A stretch of 64,000 nucleotides of DNA from Azadirachta indica (Eukaryota; Streptophyta; Magnoliopsida; Sapindales; Meliaceae), in assembly GCA_022749755.1 (NCBI GenBank), contig CM040447.1, positions 2,413,545-2,477,544 on the forward strand, read 5' to 3'. The notes under the pieces are model-generated. The model was not told the origin of the DNA. It was given only the letters and a program-made list of their open reading frames with translations, and did not search any database. Position 1 is the first letter of the stretch. The number at the start of each line of letters is the position of its first letter. The translations under genes and the position numbers were made by a program. Below are positions 25,038 to 38,153 of this stretch, piece after piece.

Positions 25038-26470
25038 TGATAAGTGTGTAGAATACGCACTTATCAGCCACTTTGGGACTTAAATTATTTATAAATCCTT
25101 AAGTTTTATTAATGTTTGATGAATTTTAGTGATTTTATATACAAAAAATATAGAAAACGGTCATTCAAGATGAAATTGGCTCGAAAAAGATATGTCAAAA
25201 AAGTCGAAAAGGATAGGATCAAATTGCAAAAGTTTTAGGGATCAAAGTGCAAGAAAAGAAAAGTTGAAGATTTCTTGGTTATTGGCATGGCGCGGCCTCC
25301 ACATGCATTCTGCCTAAAAGTAGAAGCTGTGACACTGCCTCACCACCAAGGTGGGTGGCCACACCACCCACCATGCTCTCATTGCGCCCCTATGCCTCTT
25401 GGACATCCTTAGACGATTTTTGTCCATGAGATCATCAACTAATGGCCCTGATTTGGATATATTTTAGGTTTTTATGATTAAGGGAGGTAGCTACCAAGTA
25501 ACCAAGAAAGGACAATTGAGTTTTAGGTGAGAGAAGAGAAAGAACAGGAAGGATTCTAGGGAGAGAAGTGGATTGATTCAAGTGAAGGGTTTGGAAGAAG
25601 ATCTTGAGGAGAATCATTGAAGCTCTCATTTGGAGTCTAATATCTTAAACTTTGTCATTTTCAATTTGTATTTCATTTGGGTTTGATTTGTTGAAATTAA
25701 AGATTATGGAATACATGATGATTTTGATGTTGATATTTGAACTGGTTGGCTAGATTTTTTAATATAGGATCTTGATGTACCTTATCTTAATTATGTTTAA
25801 CTAATTGGCATGTTTTCAATGTGGAGTGATTCTATTACTTGTGTTTACTTGCATTAATTGATTATAATTTGTTGTTTGACAAATTGAATGATCTAAGATG
25901 GATAAATTAATACTTGGGAAGGTTTAATTTGTTCATTGGACTAGGTAAACACAATTTAGTATACTAAGGTTTCAGGAGGAATTCAGCACCTAAATAATCA
26001 AATAATTACTTACATTAAAGGCAAGAACAACGAGTAATTGATTTATTTTAAGTAATTAAGTAGGACATACTTAAGGAACACTTAATTAACTAAGTTTGAT
26101 AGGGATATCAACTTGGGAATTTTTGCATAGTAATTTGTCTGACACTTACGAGAGGTAGTGAATTTACTTTAAATTCTACGATTAGTAAACAAAATCATGA
26201 AACATTATTATTAGTAGCTAATTAGGAAAAACATAGGACAAATAAGTAAAATGTAGGTCCTAGATCTTTTATTCTCTATTTAATCAATTCATTCTTTGAC
26301 ACTTTTTAATTCGATTACCATTTCTCTTTTAATTAGTCATCAAGTTTAATTTTATTTACTTTTACAATTAGTCAACTTGAATTGCTTAAATAAAATTGAA
26401 CTTTCAAGGCTATAGTACTTAGTAGTTGTTTTAAAGTTCAATACTTGTAAAACGATATTTGTACTTATCA
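25038..26470. mobile_element. probable solo LTR (gypsy type)
   Basis: Starts TGATAAGTGTG..CGCACTTATCA, a terminal palindrome typical of some plant gypsy LTRs, and ends GTACTTATCA. The ~1.43 kb span carries a GC-richer block near 25280-25410, as in LTR U3/R regions, and no reading frame. No target duplication is evident (GATCA left, TTTTA right). The right-hand boundary is inferred from the CA end only. Confidence 0.4.
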
Positions 26471-26699
26471 TTTTACTATTTAATACGACTGGTGCCCTCA
26501 TAGTTAGTGTTGTTGCGATTAGATCATGCTAGAACTAGGTTGGCCCAACCATCTAGTGTTAATAGAAATTTGCCTTGGGATATTGCATGGGTTGCCCCAA
26601 GGTGAACTATATCATTACTAGGCCTCTTCAATTCAACTAAAATGACCCTGATACTCCTTAGCAACGGGCTATACTAATCTTAGGATATTTCTTCCCAAA

Positions 26700-27345
26700 C
26701 ACATAATAACCAATATATTCTTATGATTTATGTTTTAATAATTATATATTTAATTTTTTATAATTATTTGTAAATTATTTAGTAATATTTTAAATAATTT
26801 TCTTGTCATTATATTAATTTATAATGAAATCAATGAAAATAAATTCCAAATAATATTTGAATTTATATAAATTATGTTATTTATATTTTGAGAATATTTT
26901 TAATAAATAAATATCATATTGAATATTTGGGATTTAACAATTTTAAAAATTATAAATAATATATTCATATAATCCAAATCTTAGTTTAGATTTATTCTAA
27001 TTGTTTGTATAATTTATAATTTTGAGAATATTTAAATAATTTATTCATAATTATATTAATTTATAAATAAAATAACTTAAATAATTTATGTAATTTTTAA
27101 CCAAATATTCTTAATTTATAACACAATCAATTAAAATAAAAACCAAATAATATTTGTATTATATGAATTATATTATTTATAATTTTGAAAATATTTATAT
27201 AGCTCCATTAATTTATAAATAAAATAATTTATATAATTTACAATCAAATATTCACAAAAAATATTGAATATTATTAATACAATGACAATATTTAAAATAT
27301 TAATAATAATTTACAAAAAATTATAAAAAATATTGAATATATAAT
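26700..27345. repeat. extremely AT-rich degenerate repeat block
   Basis: Almost pure A/T with repeated phrases. AACCAAATAATATTTG-type blocks recur at about 26847 and 27142. TTAATTTATAAATAAAATAA recurs at about 27057 and 27208. The pattern is a higher-order imperfect repeat of roughly 150-300 bp. No coding potential. Confidence 0.5.
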
Positions 27346-28589
27346 TATCAAAAAATAGTTATAAGGGAGGGTATATTGGTTATTATGTTTTAATAATTAA
27401 GTTAAAATAGCCAATTAATATGCTTTATAAATATATAAAGGCAAAATAGTCATTTTACATAAATACATAGTAGCTTTGGGGGTATCTATTGTTTTCCAAT
27501 AGTTTAAAAGGGCATTCGTTGTTTTCAAAACATCAGGGATATTTGCCATTTCGCAATGTCTCAGGAGGGATATCTACTAATGTCTCTTAAGTAATCCACC
27601 TCGTTTACGATATGACCTTTAGATTTAACAATCAACTAACATAATTGGATGGTTTAGGAGAGTTAACTGAGCCTTTCTTCAAATCTTTCTGTAAACAAAT
27701 AGTTTCTAATACCTTAAGGGAGAAAACTGAAAATGCCCCTTCTAGTAAGTCTTAACCTATATGTAATTAGGAGGGTAAAACTATAAATTATATCTAGTTC
27801 TAATTATTGGTATTTCATGAATGGTAGTTATGATAACCTGTTGCTCAATGGATAAGTTTTAAAATATAATTTAATCCGATTAAATTATAAAATTTTCTAT
27901 ATAAACAATATTCAATTGAAAAGTACAACTTTAGTCTTTTAGTAGAATGGATAAAAGTTAATAGACAAATCCCACTACAATTATAAGGTAATAAGGTATT
28001 AAAAAAAGTTTACTAGAGCTTGTTAATTGAATATGTCCATCAAGATCTACTGAGTAGTTGTAATTTTGTAATTTAGAACAAGTAGTATCAAAGAGAAAGA
28101 AAATTTAATTTAATTGAGTTAATTGGAAAATTAATTTTAGACATTAAATTAAATGGATTGAAATATTATTAAATTAATAAAAATTATATTATAGTTAGAC
28201 TTATTGATTGGGTCAACTATTTAATTAATAAGATTAATTAATGGATAAAAGTACTTAATGGGTTTGTTATTCTATTAATGAGATTAATTAAATAAGTGGG
28301 TTAAATTAAATTAGATTAATCCAAGCCTAAAAACCCAAATTCAATTGATATTAGGGTTAACGTTTGGTAGAATACTATAAAAAGAAAGATAAAGTGTGTA
28401 CTAGGGTAAGAAAAGAACACACTAGTCAGTTTTGGCTTTTTGTCTTCTTCCTAGCCATTCTTTTTCTTTAATTATAGTTTTTCGTTGATGCCTACACATC
28501 AAGTTCTTGCACAAAAAAGCAGACATACTTGAGAATTCAAGTTGGTAAGAAGGCACAAAGATTCAACAATTTTTTAAAACTATAACTAC
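27346..28589. other. non-coding region with decayed transposon ends
   Basis: The stretch 27365-27590 carries phrases such as GGGGGTATCTATTGTTTTCC and AGGGATATCTACTAATG. They resemble the inverted-repeat end of the Mutator-like element at 58629-59533 and suggest an older decayed relative. Positions 28330-28590 look LTR-like, with a TATA-type box (CTATAAAAAG near 28376). No gene was seen. Confidence 0.35.
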
Positions 28590-29720
28590 GAGGTCCTAGC
28601 CTTGGAGAATGCTTCCACCATGAATTTGATCCAAATATCCCTCTAAGTTCCAATAGAATTTCCTTGGCATCTTGCATGTTGTTGCATGTAAGAAGATCAT
28701 GAACATGCTTGTGTTAAGAAAAAAAATAAGCATTAAGAGGTAAGAATCACTTCTACATCTAAAAACTAATGTAGACCACCAAGATTTTTAACAAAGAATT
28801 TGGTGGATAAATCACGTAAAAATTGATCAACAAATGAAGCATTACTCTCTATAATAATAAGATCATCAACATAAACTAAGAAAAAAATATTATTTTGCCG
28901 AGATGACTATATACAAAAATGGAAAAATCAGATTTGAAGTTTACAAATTCAAAAGTTAATAAAATAATTTTTAGTTCTATATATGTACCAAGCACAATGT
29001 GCCTGTTTCAACCTATAGATGGCCTTGTGCAACCAACAAACATAAGTAGGATTAGATGAGTCTAAAAGCTACGCAGTTGGTGCATGTAAACTTCTCTTGT
29101 ATAGAAGAAAATATAATTGACATCCAGTTGATGTAAATGCCATCTTTTGTTCAATGCAATGGACAAAACAATGCAAATTGTTGTTTGTTTAACAACTAGA
29201 TTGAAAGTAGCATGATGATCAACTTTTGGCCTCTAGTGACAGCCTTTGGTGACAAGCCAAGCTTTGTAATGACCAAGCCTATTATCTACATTTCTTTTAA
29301 CCCGAAACACCCATTTGCACCTATCTACATTTTGAGAGGAATGAGGAGGAACTAATTCCCATATACCATTTCAAAAGAGAGCATTGATGTCATCAGTCAT
29401 GGCTGCACGTTAATGAGGACATTTTATTGGTTGAGCCACATAAGTGAGTTCTAAATAGTTAGGAAGAGGGTGTTTTTTGTATTAAAAATCTTTTTTGACT
29501 TATAGATGTTGTGTTGAGAACAGGTAATCATGGGGTAAGTTCTAGTGTTTGGGGTATAGCAATTATAGTGTTAGAGGGAAAAGAATTACCTCTAGCATCC
29601 CTTTGTTCAGCAGTGAAGGTATTGACCACATAAACGATGGAATCAAGAAGTGTATCTTGAGTGTGGCAGTCAATCTGTGAGATGGTTCATGAATTGTCAA
29701 TGGAGTTATAGAAAGCATTG
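28590..29720 (-). pseudogene. Ty1/copia reverse transcriptase remnant (3' half of split element)
   Basis: Minus-strand translation in shifting frames gives copia reverse transcriptase in order: KWVFRVKRN-like near 29310, HLHQLDVN near 29130, AIYRLKQAHCAWY near 29010, the YVDD catalytic motif near 28870, then KNLGGLH and GLFLTQHK-like segments near 28700. Several in-frame stops and frameshifts show it is dead. RNase H and the 3' LTR are not seen, so the left end appears truncated. It continues the element whose gag and integrase lie at 40757-42864. Confidence 0.75.
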
Positions 29721-30870
29721 TATTGTGGATTTTAATAAACGCAAGTGTATATTATCGTTATAAGTAATATATGATAAGTTATGTATCCTTCCCACGAGGA
29801 TTGATTAATTTGTTAATTACTGAAGATAGTTAATTCTAAATTTATTTGAAGAATTCATTTCATGTTTGATTAACAAGAAATTACAATTGATTAAAACACT
29901 AGGGCAGCAGATTTCACCATAGCTATTCAAATTTAATTCCTTCAGTTATATTGCTTCAATTTATTACTAATACTAACAGAAAATTATCCTAATTTATTTA
30001 ATAATCTTTTTCAAGATTTATCAAAAATACTTACACATATTAGTCCACTATATCTTTATGTAAATCAAAGTACATGAAAGTTCATTAAAAATAGTGATAA
30101 TTACTCTAAATTCTGCATTAATTATGGTAGTATATTTCTATCTAACATGTAATTCATGACATTCATTATCAGATCAAAACACATAAATCACTTCTCAGAT
30201 CAATATGGTTCACAAATCAATCAAATATTGGCCAAATATTCAAAAGCATTAAGTAAAATAATGAATGCTCAATATTGAATAACAAACCATGAACAACACA
30301 ATTTTCTGGAAAATAAATGTTCTTAGTTAGGCTACATCTTTGCCCTAATTCAGAAAATTTAGTTCCTCATTGAATAATGAAGAATTACACAAAAATTAAA
30401 CATTCTAAACATAAAAATACAAAAAAGAAGATTTGGAAGAAAATAATTCTAACTTTCTTCTTTTTTTTTTAAAATAAGTAATCTTCCTCCTCCTTTGTAC
30501 TCCAAGTTAAGAGAAAAAACCAAAATACTTTTGTTTCTAGCTGCTGCCTCCTTGTTAGAATATCAAACTTTAAAACAACGGGTTATATTTATACTCTCTT
30601 CAAATTAAGGATTAGGCTTCGGGCTTTATTTGAGTTTTGAGCTTTATTTAGGTTTTTGAAAAGAATACAATTAGGCCCATTTAACTTGGCCTAAATCTCT
30701 TTTTCAATTTTAATTGGTTGGAAAATAAAATTCTTCTTCAATTTCTACAAATAAAAGCACAACAAATGAAAATAAAAGTAAACAAGTAAAAATGACTACA
30801 TAATGTTAAGAATTTTTCTTAATATTTGTGTGGAAAAAGCACAAATATATATAAAAAAATTGATATATCA
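29721..30870 (-). mobile_element. 3' LTR of the Athila/Tat-type element
   Basis: About 1150 bp, matching 38154-40756 over its whole length by eye except for a ~1.45 kb segment present only in the other copy. The left end reads TATTGTGG where the partner has TGTTATGG, so the terminal TG appears mutated. Many substitutions separate the two LTRs, indicating an old insertion. Confidence 0.85.
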
Positions 30871-33133
30871 AATACCCCCAAACTTAACATTTGGTAGTCT
30901 TCGAGCAAAAGAAAAATTCAAAGACTCAAAAACAACATAAACTAGCTTCCTTACTACATCGTTTCATGGTAACAAGAATATAATAAAATATAAAATCAAT
31001 CAATCAATTATCTAAGTAGTAACAATGCTTCATATATCATACTTAAGTAGTATAGCATGCGTAGAAGTTTAGAACTCCAAATCTCACAAAGATGGTCACT
31101 TTTAAAGAAAGTACTCAAAATTTAGGTTAATTCTATAAAGTATGTGAGACAAGTGCTATACTTAGTTTTTTTAATGGAAAAAAAAGCTTATATACAAAAG
31201 AAAGAGCACGCTATTTTTGATGTAATGATCATGATCTCATAAAGAGAATGCCAGTAACTTGATTATCATGACAATAAATACAAATTAATTACACAACACA
31301 CTAAATCAACGTAGGACTTTCTTTTAAGGTTGTAATGAAGCCAACAATTAGGATATTCTTAAGAAAGAATAGATAATGAGTAAAACAAACTTATAAGAAC
31401 TCAATAATGTATGCATATATTATTAAATCTCTTCTTTTCCTGCAAACACATTTCACTACCATCACTCCATATTTTTCTCCTCTATTTTTTCAAAGCACAC
31501 TATTCTCTCTGTTTGTTTTTTATTCCTTTCCACATTCAGCCTTAATTTTTTTTTTCAACTATACTCTACCTTTTGACACGAGAACTCAATGCTTACTTAG
31601 ACACAAGTCCTAGTTACTCAGTAAAAGCATAGGTTGCATAAATGAATACAATTTTTTTTTTCGCCGTGCGACAAATTGATAAAGCATTGTGCAATTAACC
31701 ATATATGTAACAAGTAACAACTCCCATACTTATTATAAGGCATATGACAATACCATACATTTATAACTCAAAGGATAAGAATAAGGATAAAGACAATGGA
31801 AACTTGGCTACCGAGATTAGTTGTTATTGGATTTAAGAAAGATAGAGATCATTTTAAGCTCAAAGTGGTTAACTAAGAAAACATGCATGAGATTGGTTAG
31901 AAAGGCTCAAACGATACAAACAAGACTTAGAATTACTTCTCATGCGTCATACAACCAATATTGCATTCAAAACATGAATAATCAAGTTAATTAGACAAAA
32001 CAAAATATAATGAGATCATTGAATGAAAAGATGACAAGAAAAGATGTAGAATAATTACATAACACTCTGAATTGAAGGACAAAGGCTCAAAAGCTCACGA
32101 TTAAGGTTATATAAGTCTACACTGTCTTGCATAACCTTCTCTAATTATGTGAATTCATTAATTTAAGATTCTGATCAATCATGACATTAAGTACTTATGA
32201 ATTGTAAGACTAAATAATGAAACCTAGTTAGTACAAGGATAATATTATGATCAAACTTAATATCTCATTAAATCAAATTGACCATGTGTAAATCATTTTT
32301 AAATTTTCCAACTAAATAAGGAAGCAACTCAAACAACACAAAAACAAAAAACAAACACAATTTTTTTTTTAATTATAACTCAAACAAAAGCAAAAACAAA
32401 AAAAATACCAAAAACTCCAAAATAAAAAAAAATAAAGCCAAAATAAGGAAAAAAAAAAAAGCAAAACTAACACCTCTACCCCCAAACTTAAATTTAACAT
32501 TGTCTTTAATGTTTGCAATTAAAAATTATGCAATGAATAGATCAAATAAAGGCGGAAATGCAAGGAAATACTTCAAACATTAAGAAAAGAAAAACGGAAA
32601 AGATAGCACCTAATTTTGGCAATCAAATGCAATTTTTGCAAAATTCATATTCTCCTTCTTATGCACTTTAGGTTGCCTCCCAAGTAGTGCTAAGTTTAAC
32701 GTCTTCAGCTAAACCAATTTCTTCATTAAAAAAACACTCAAACCCTAACTAATGTGATTGTGGTCTTGCATTACTTAAAATCACCCTCCACATAATGCTT
32801 TAACCTCTGTCCATTAACTTTGAATGTTTTTTTTTTTTTATCATAATGAACTTAAACTGTATCATAAGGAAATACTCGAACAATTATAAAAAGAGCAGAC
32901 CATCGTGAACGTAATTTTCCAGTAAAAGGACTGAAGACGAGAATTATAAAAGAGAACTTTTTGGCCAATCAAAAATTCTTACCTCATAATGTGCTTGTCA
33001 TGCCACTTCTTCGTACGCTCCTTATAAATTTGTGCATTCTCTTAAGCATTATTACGATTTCTTCTATCTTATTCAATTGCAGCAACCGTTTTCCTCCTAC
33101 AGCTTTCATGTCAAAATTCAATGTTTTTACTGC
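30871..33133 (-). other. 3' non-coding region of the gypsy element
   Basis: Lies between the integrase remnant and the 3' LTR and begins with the polypurine tract (AAGTTTGGGGGT on the minus strand, 30873-30886). It is AT-rich with A-runs near 32340-32470. Elements of this group can carry an envelope-like frame here, but none is recognisable. Confidence 0.55.
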
Positions 33134-33800
33134 TCAATATGCTTTGTGCTCAAGTTCAACCGGAAGATGACAAGCTTTACCAAACACTAGCTTGCATGGA
33201 GACATTCCAATGAGAGTTTTAAATGCTGTGTGATAAGTCCATAATGCATCATCTAATTTTTTTGACCAATCTTTCCTTGAATTACTCACTGTTTTTTTGA
33301 GTATCATCTTCAATTCTTTATTTGAAATCTCTACTTGACCACTTGGTTGAGGATGATAAGCGGTAGCTATTCGATGAGTGACACCATATTTTTCCAATAA
33401 AGCTTCAAATTGATGATTGCAAAAATGTTTATCGCCATCACTAATGATTGCTCAAGGAGTGCCAAATCGGGTAAAAATATGCTTGCATAGGAAATTCATA
33501 ACAGCCTTAGCATCATTGTTGCGTATAGCCATTGCTTTCACTCACTTTGAAACATAATCTACAGCCACCAAATTGTATTGATTTGAAAAAGATGATGGAA
33601 ATGGCCCATGAACTCTATCCCCCAAACATCGAATAATTCCACCTCAAGAATATTATTTGGTGGCATTTCATTTTTCTGAGAAATATTTCCAGTTCTTTAA
33701 CATCAATCACAAGCAGCAACAAATGAGTAAGAGTCCTTAAACAATGTAGGCCAAAAGAAACAAGATTGTAGTACCTTTGCCATTGTTTTTGTTGCTCCAA
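33134..33800 (-). pseudogene. gypsy integrase remnant
   Basis: Integrase core read on the minus strand: DYVSKWVKAMA near 33550 and SDGDKHF near 33440, then [19 protein letters not shown] near 33340 holding the last catalytic Glu. The conserved [20 protein letters not shown] block lies near 33170. An in-frame TGA follows FGTP near 33453, and a frameshift separates the part upstream of 33600. All three acidic residues of the D,D,E triad seem to survive, but the frame does not. Confidence 0.8.
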
Positions 33801-34299
33801 AATACCCTCTATATTATGATGAATGACAATGTCGCAAAATGCTCACTATCTTGTTTCTAGAATACTACACCCAATTATTTGATCTAGGCATCGTTTATAT
33901 AAGAATGGATCCTCCCAATAATAATGCTTGACATCCGCAAAGAATTTCTTCTTTTGTTGATATGACAAATCAGTCGGAATAATGTTGTTAGCCAAATAAT
34001 TCACAAAATCAGCATACCAAAGTGTATTCGATGCTTAAAGAGAGAAATGTTGTTCATCCGAGAATACTTCATTAATTGAACTTACTGCATCATCTTCAAT
34101 TTCTCTGTGCTCTAATTGAGATAAATGATCAACAACTAAATTTTTAGATCCCTTTTTATTGCAAATCTTCAAGTAAAATTCTTACAGCAAAAGCACCCAT
34201 TTAATGAGTTTTGGTTTTGCATCTTTTTTCACAAGTAAGTATTTGATGGCTGAATGGTAAGTGTAAACTATCACTATCGAACCAATCAAATAAGAGCAG

Positions 34300-35505
34300 A
34301 ACTTGGCAAATGCAAAAACAACAGCCAATAGCTCCTTTTCTGTGGTAGCGTAATTCAATTAAGCATCCGTGAAGGTTATAGTTGCATAATAAATGACATG
34401 TAAAGCTTTACTTTTTCGCTGCCTCAAAACAGCTCCCAAAGAATAATCACTCGCATCGCACATAAGTTCAAATGGAAAATCCCAATTCGGAGCCACAATG
34501 ATAGGTGCAGAAATCAACCTCCTCTTCAAAGTGTGTCCTTTATTAAGAAATTGCAAAAAGGTTTAGAAATTTTTGAAAAGTTCTTTATGAAACGATGATA
34601 AAATCCAGTGTGTCCCAAAAAACTTCTAACAACCCTCATAGAAGTAGGTGGTGACAATTTCTCAATGACTTCAATTTTTGCTCGATCAGCTTCAATTCCT
34701 TTCGCTGAAATGCAATGACCTAAAACGATGCTTTCTTGAACCACAAGATGACATTTTTCCCAATTCAACACTAAGTTGGTTTCTTCACATCGCCACAAAA
34801 CTAAAGCGAATTTATTCAAGCAATTATTAAAAGAAGAACCAAACACTGAAAAGTCATCCATAAACACTCAATGAATCTCTCCACCATGTTAAAGAAAATA
34901 GCCATTATACAATGCTGAAAAGTTGCAGTTGCGTTATATAAACCAAATGGCATCCTTGGAAATGCAAACATGCCATAGGGGTAAGTGAACATTGTTTTCT
35001 CTTAATCTTCTGGTGCAATAGAAACCTGTTTGTACCTAAAATAACCATTTAGAAAGCAATAATGCGAATGACTAACAAGTCTCTCTAGCATTTGATCAAT
35101 AAAAGGTAATGGAAAATGATCCTTGCGAGTGACATCATTTAACTTGCGATAATCAATACAAACTCGCTATCTCGTGACTATTCTTGTCAGAATAAGTTCG
35201 TTGTTGTCATTCTTCACAATGGTCATCCCTTCTTTCTTTGGAACGACTTGCACAGGACTCACCCATAGACTATCGAAAATTGGGTAACTTATTCCAGCAT
35301 TTAACAATTTCAAAACTTCAACCTTTACCACCTCTTTTATGTTAGGATTCAATCTACGTTGATGCTCAACTATTGGTCTAAAATTTTCTTCCATTAGGAT
35401 TTTGTGCATGCAAATTGAAGGGCTTATACCTTTAATATCGGCAATAAACCATCCTAATACTATCTTGTGATCTCTTAAAATTCGATGTAGTTTTTCTTCT
35501 TCCAA
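34300..35505 (-). pseudogene. gypsy reverse transcriptase and RNase H remnant
   Basis: The RT portion starts with an ISPSICMHKI-like segment near 35420 and passes through VQVVPKKEGMT near 35240 and GTFAFPRMPFGL near 34960. It contains the catalytic FMDDF near 34860 and the connection LGHTGFYHRFIKNFSKI near 34610. FELMCDASDYSLGAVL near 34450 is the start of RNase H. Frame breaks occur near 34870 and 35160. An F-x-D-D form of the active site is normal for this lineage. Confidence 0.85.
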
Positions 35506-35916
35506 TTCACTTAAAGAAGCTGAAATTATGACTGAAAATGTTAAATTTTCTTCTAAACATGCATACCGAAGGTGAGATTATAGTGGCTTGACCTCGAATT
35601 TAGGAGTGGATGACAATGGTTGAAAATTGTGTCCATTAAGTTCTTCAAAATTCTGCCTTCGAAGAGAATAAGGTGGAGTAGCTCCCAAATAATGAGCATA
35701 CTATACAATTTCTGTGTTTTCAGCTTTGGTAGATTTAGCATGCACAATACAAGCTTTAAGTGGTTCATTTGGATGCTCACTTCTGAATGTTTCAGCCACC
35801 AACTTGTCCAGAGTGTCAATTTGAAACCAACAATTAGTTTCAGATGAATACTTAATTGCTTTGAAAACATTGAAGACAACTTGCTCATCTTGAACTCGTA
35901 AGATTAATTTTTCTTA

Positions 35917-36189
35917 TTATACATCAATCAAAGTTCTTCCCGTAGCTAAAAATGGCCGACTTAAGATAAGTGGAATTTCTCGATCAGCTTCCATATCCAA
36001 GACAATAAAATCGGCTGGAAAAATAAACTTATCCACCTTGACCAATACATCTCCAACTACACCCCTTTGATGCTTAATTGATCGATCCATTAATTGTAAA
36101 GAGACAATTGTAGCTTTTGCTTCTCCAAGTCCTAATTTTCTGAAAATGAAGAAAGACATTAAATTAATACTTGCACCTAAATCACACAA
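35917..36189 (-). pseudogene. gypsy aspartic protease remnant
   Basis: CDLGASINLM supplies a D-L-G-A motif where retroviral-type aspartic proteases have D-S/T-G, as in Athila/Tat elements. It is followed by VDKFIFPADFIVLDME and PLILSRPFLATGRTLIDV, the family's conserved C-terminal part. The frame is open for about 90 codons, but upstream and downstream parts are out of frame. Confidence 0.75.
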
Positions 36190-36451
36190 AACTTTTCAAA
36201 ATAAAACTCTTCAATTGAGTAAGGTATTGTAAAACTCCCTGAATATTTTAACTTTAGTGGCAATTTATTTTGCAAGATAGCGCTGCACTCTTCTATTAAC
36301 ATGACCGTCTCATTTTCCGCCAATTTCCTCTTGTTGAATAAAATCTCCTTTATAAATTTAGCGTAGCTTGGCGTTTGCTCCAACGTATTTGCAAAAAGAA
36401 TGTTAATATATAATTTCTTAAACACATCAAGAAATTTAGAAAATTGTTTAT

Positions 36452-38035
36452 CTAATTTATTTTTTCACAAATGTTGAGGGAATGGAATTGTGGCATATAA
36501 TTCTTCTTAGAACTTGCTCTTTTAGCTTGCGGAATGGAAGAACTTGATGCCGTAGATGTTTTGTTGGCATTTTTAGAGTGCTTGTCATTGTCCTTGTCAG
36601 TTGTGGTTGTTACATTTGATGGACTGAAATCAACTAGTTCTTCTGTTGCTTCTTTTAACTTGTTTTTCAGCTCATTGTATTGTTTTCTATTCCAAAGTGT
36701 AATTGCCTTCACTTGCTCCTTCGGATTTGTCTCTGTAGTGCTTGGTAATAAACCTTGCTACCTTTCCACTAATAAGCTTGCCATTTGACCTATTTGTACT
36801 TCAAGATTTCGAATGGATGTAGCTTGGTTTTGCAATGTTGTCTTAGTTTTTGTCATGAATTTAGAGGTGTTCATGGTGAGCTGCGCAAGTGCATCTTCCA
36901 AATTCACTTTCTTTTCTTGCAACTGAAAACCAGGAGGTGCTCCATGAAAAATTTGGATGATATTTTCAAGATGGATTGTAAGTGTTCAAATAAGGATTCT
37001 GAGATTGCCTTCGGAAATTTGACACAAAGTTTGCTTGCTCAAAAGATGAAGAAGCAAATGGATTACCTACTTGACAGTCAACACTAGCATTATTTTCTCC
37101 ACATAATTCACACATTTGAACTTGAGATTAGATAGCATTAATATTCAAATTACCAAGTTGTCTTGACAAATAAGCAACTTGGTCATTAAAGCAGTGATGG
37201 CATCAATTTCATGCACTCTGGCAGCTCTTCTTTTTGTTGAACAATTTGAGGGCCATTGATGATTATTAGAAGACATTTCTTCCAGCAATGCATATGCTTC
37301 ATCATGTGTTTTGCTCATCAATGCACCACCTACTGCAGCATCAATCATTGTTCTAGTTATGCAACTTAATCCATTGTAAAATGTTTGAACTTGCAACCAT
37401 GTTGGCAACCCATGATGTGGATACCTCCTTAGCATATTCTTATACCTTTCCTATGTTTCATATAACGATTTTGTGTCAAATTGAGAAAAGGATGTGATAT
37501 TGTTCCTCATTTTCGCCGTCTTTACTGGAGGGAAAAACTTCGCTAAAAATTTTTGAGCTAATTCATTCGAAGTTGTGATGGTTCCAGGAGAAAGTGAATT
37601 TAACCATCCTTTTGCGTTATCCCTAAGTGAGAACGCAAAGAGTCTCAACCTTATTGCATCAACTAAAACACCATTATGCTTGAAAGTGTCACAAATTTCT
37701 AAAAAATGTGCAATATGTGTATTCGGATCATCGTTCAACAATCTGCTGAATTGGATAGAAGTTTGAATCATATGAATTATTGCGGGCTTAATCTCAAAGT
37801 TGTTGGCTTGAATTATAGGCCGTTTAATGCTAGATGAAGCACCATTAATTGTTGGAATAGCATAATCCCTCAATGCTCTATTATTTTTAGCCCCGACAAT
37901 ATCAGGCACATTTTCTGCCATGGTGCTAGTTTGTTGCGTTGTTGATGCTTGTTTACACTCTTTATTTTGCTTGCAAAATGTCAGTTCTATCTCTTTATCC
38001 AAAGGTACAAGATTAGAACTTTTGAAACATCTCAT
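36452..38035 (-). pseudogene. gypsy gag remnant
   Basis: The frame 38035-37451 gives a retrotransposon-gag domain (FLEICDTFKHNGV, RLRLFAFSLRDNAKGWLNSL), continues after an in-frame TAG near 37448, and carries FYNGLSCITRTMIDAA. Near 37075-37115 a zinc-knuckle-like CELCGENNASVDC has Asn where the His ligand is expected. A charged tail reaches 36452. It is non-functional as it stands. Confidence 0.75.
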
Positions 38036-38130
38036 GCACTAGAGAAAGCACCTAAATTCACAATAAAAAAACAAACTTCAAAATAAAATCAGAATTAATC
38101 CAAATCGATATTAACAAAGATTAAAACAAT

Positions 38131-38147
38131 TCCCGGCAACGACGCTA
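38131..38147 (-). other. primer binding site, tRNA-Asp-like
   Basis: The minus strand reads TAGCGTCGTTGCCGGGA, two differences from the TGGCGCCGTTGCCGGGA primer site of Athila/Tat elements. It lies just inside the 5' LTR, after the usual short spacer. Confidence 0.65.
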
Positions 38148-38153
38148 AAAACT

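Noticed and set aside
30889..33133. Envelope-like gene in the Athila/Tat-type element
   Set aside because: The position is right for one, but no signal peptide, membrane segment or long frame is visible.
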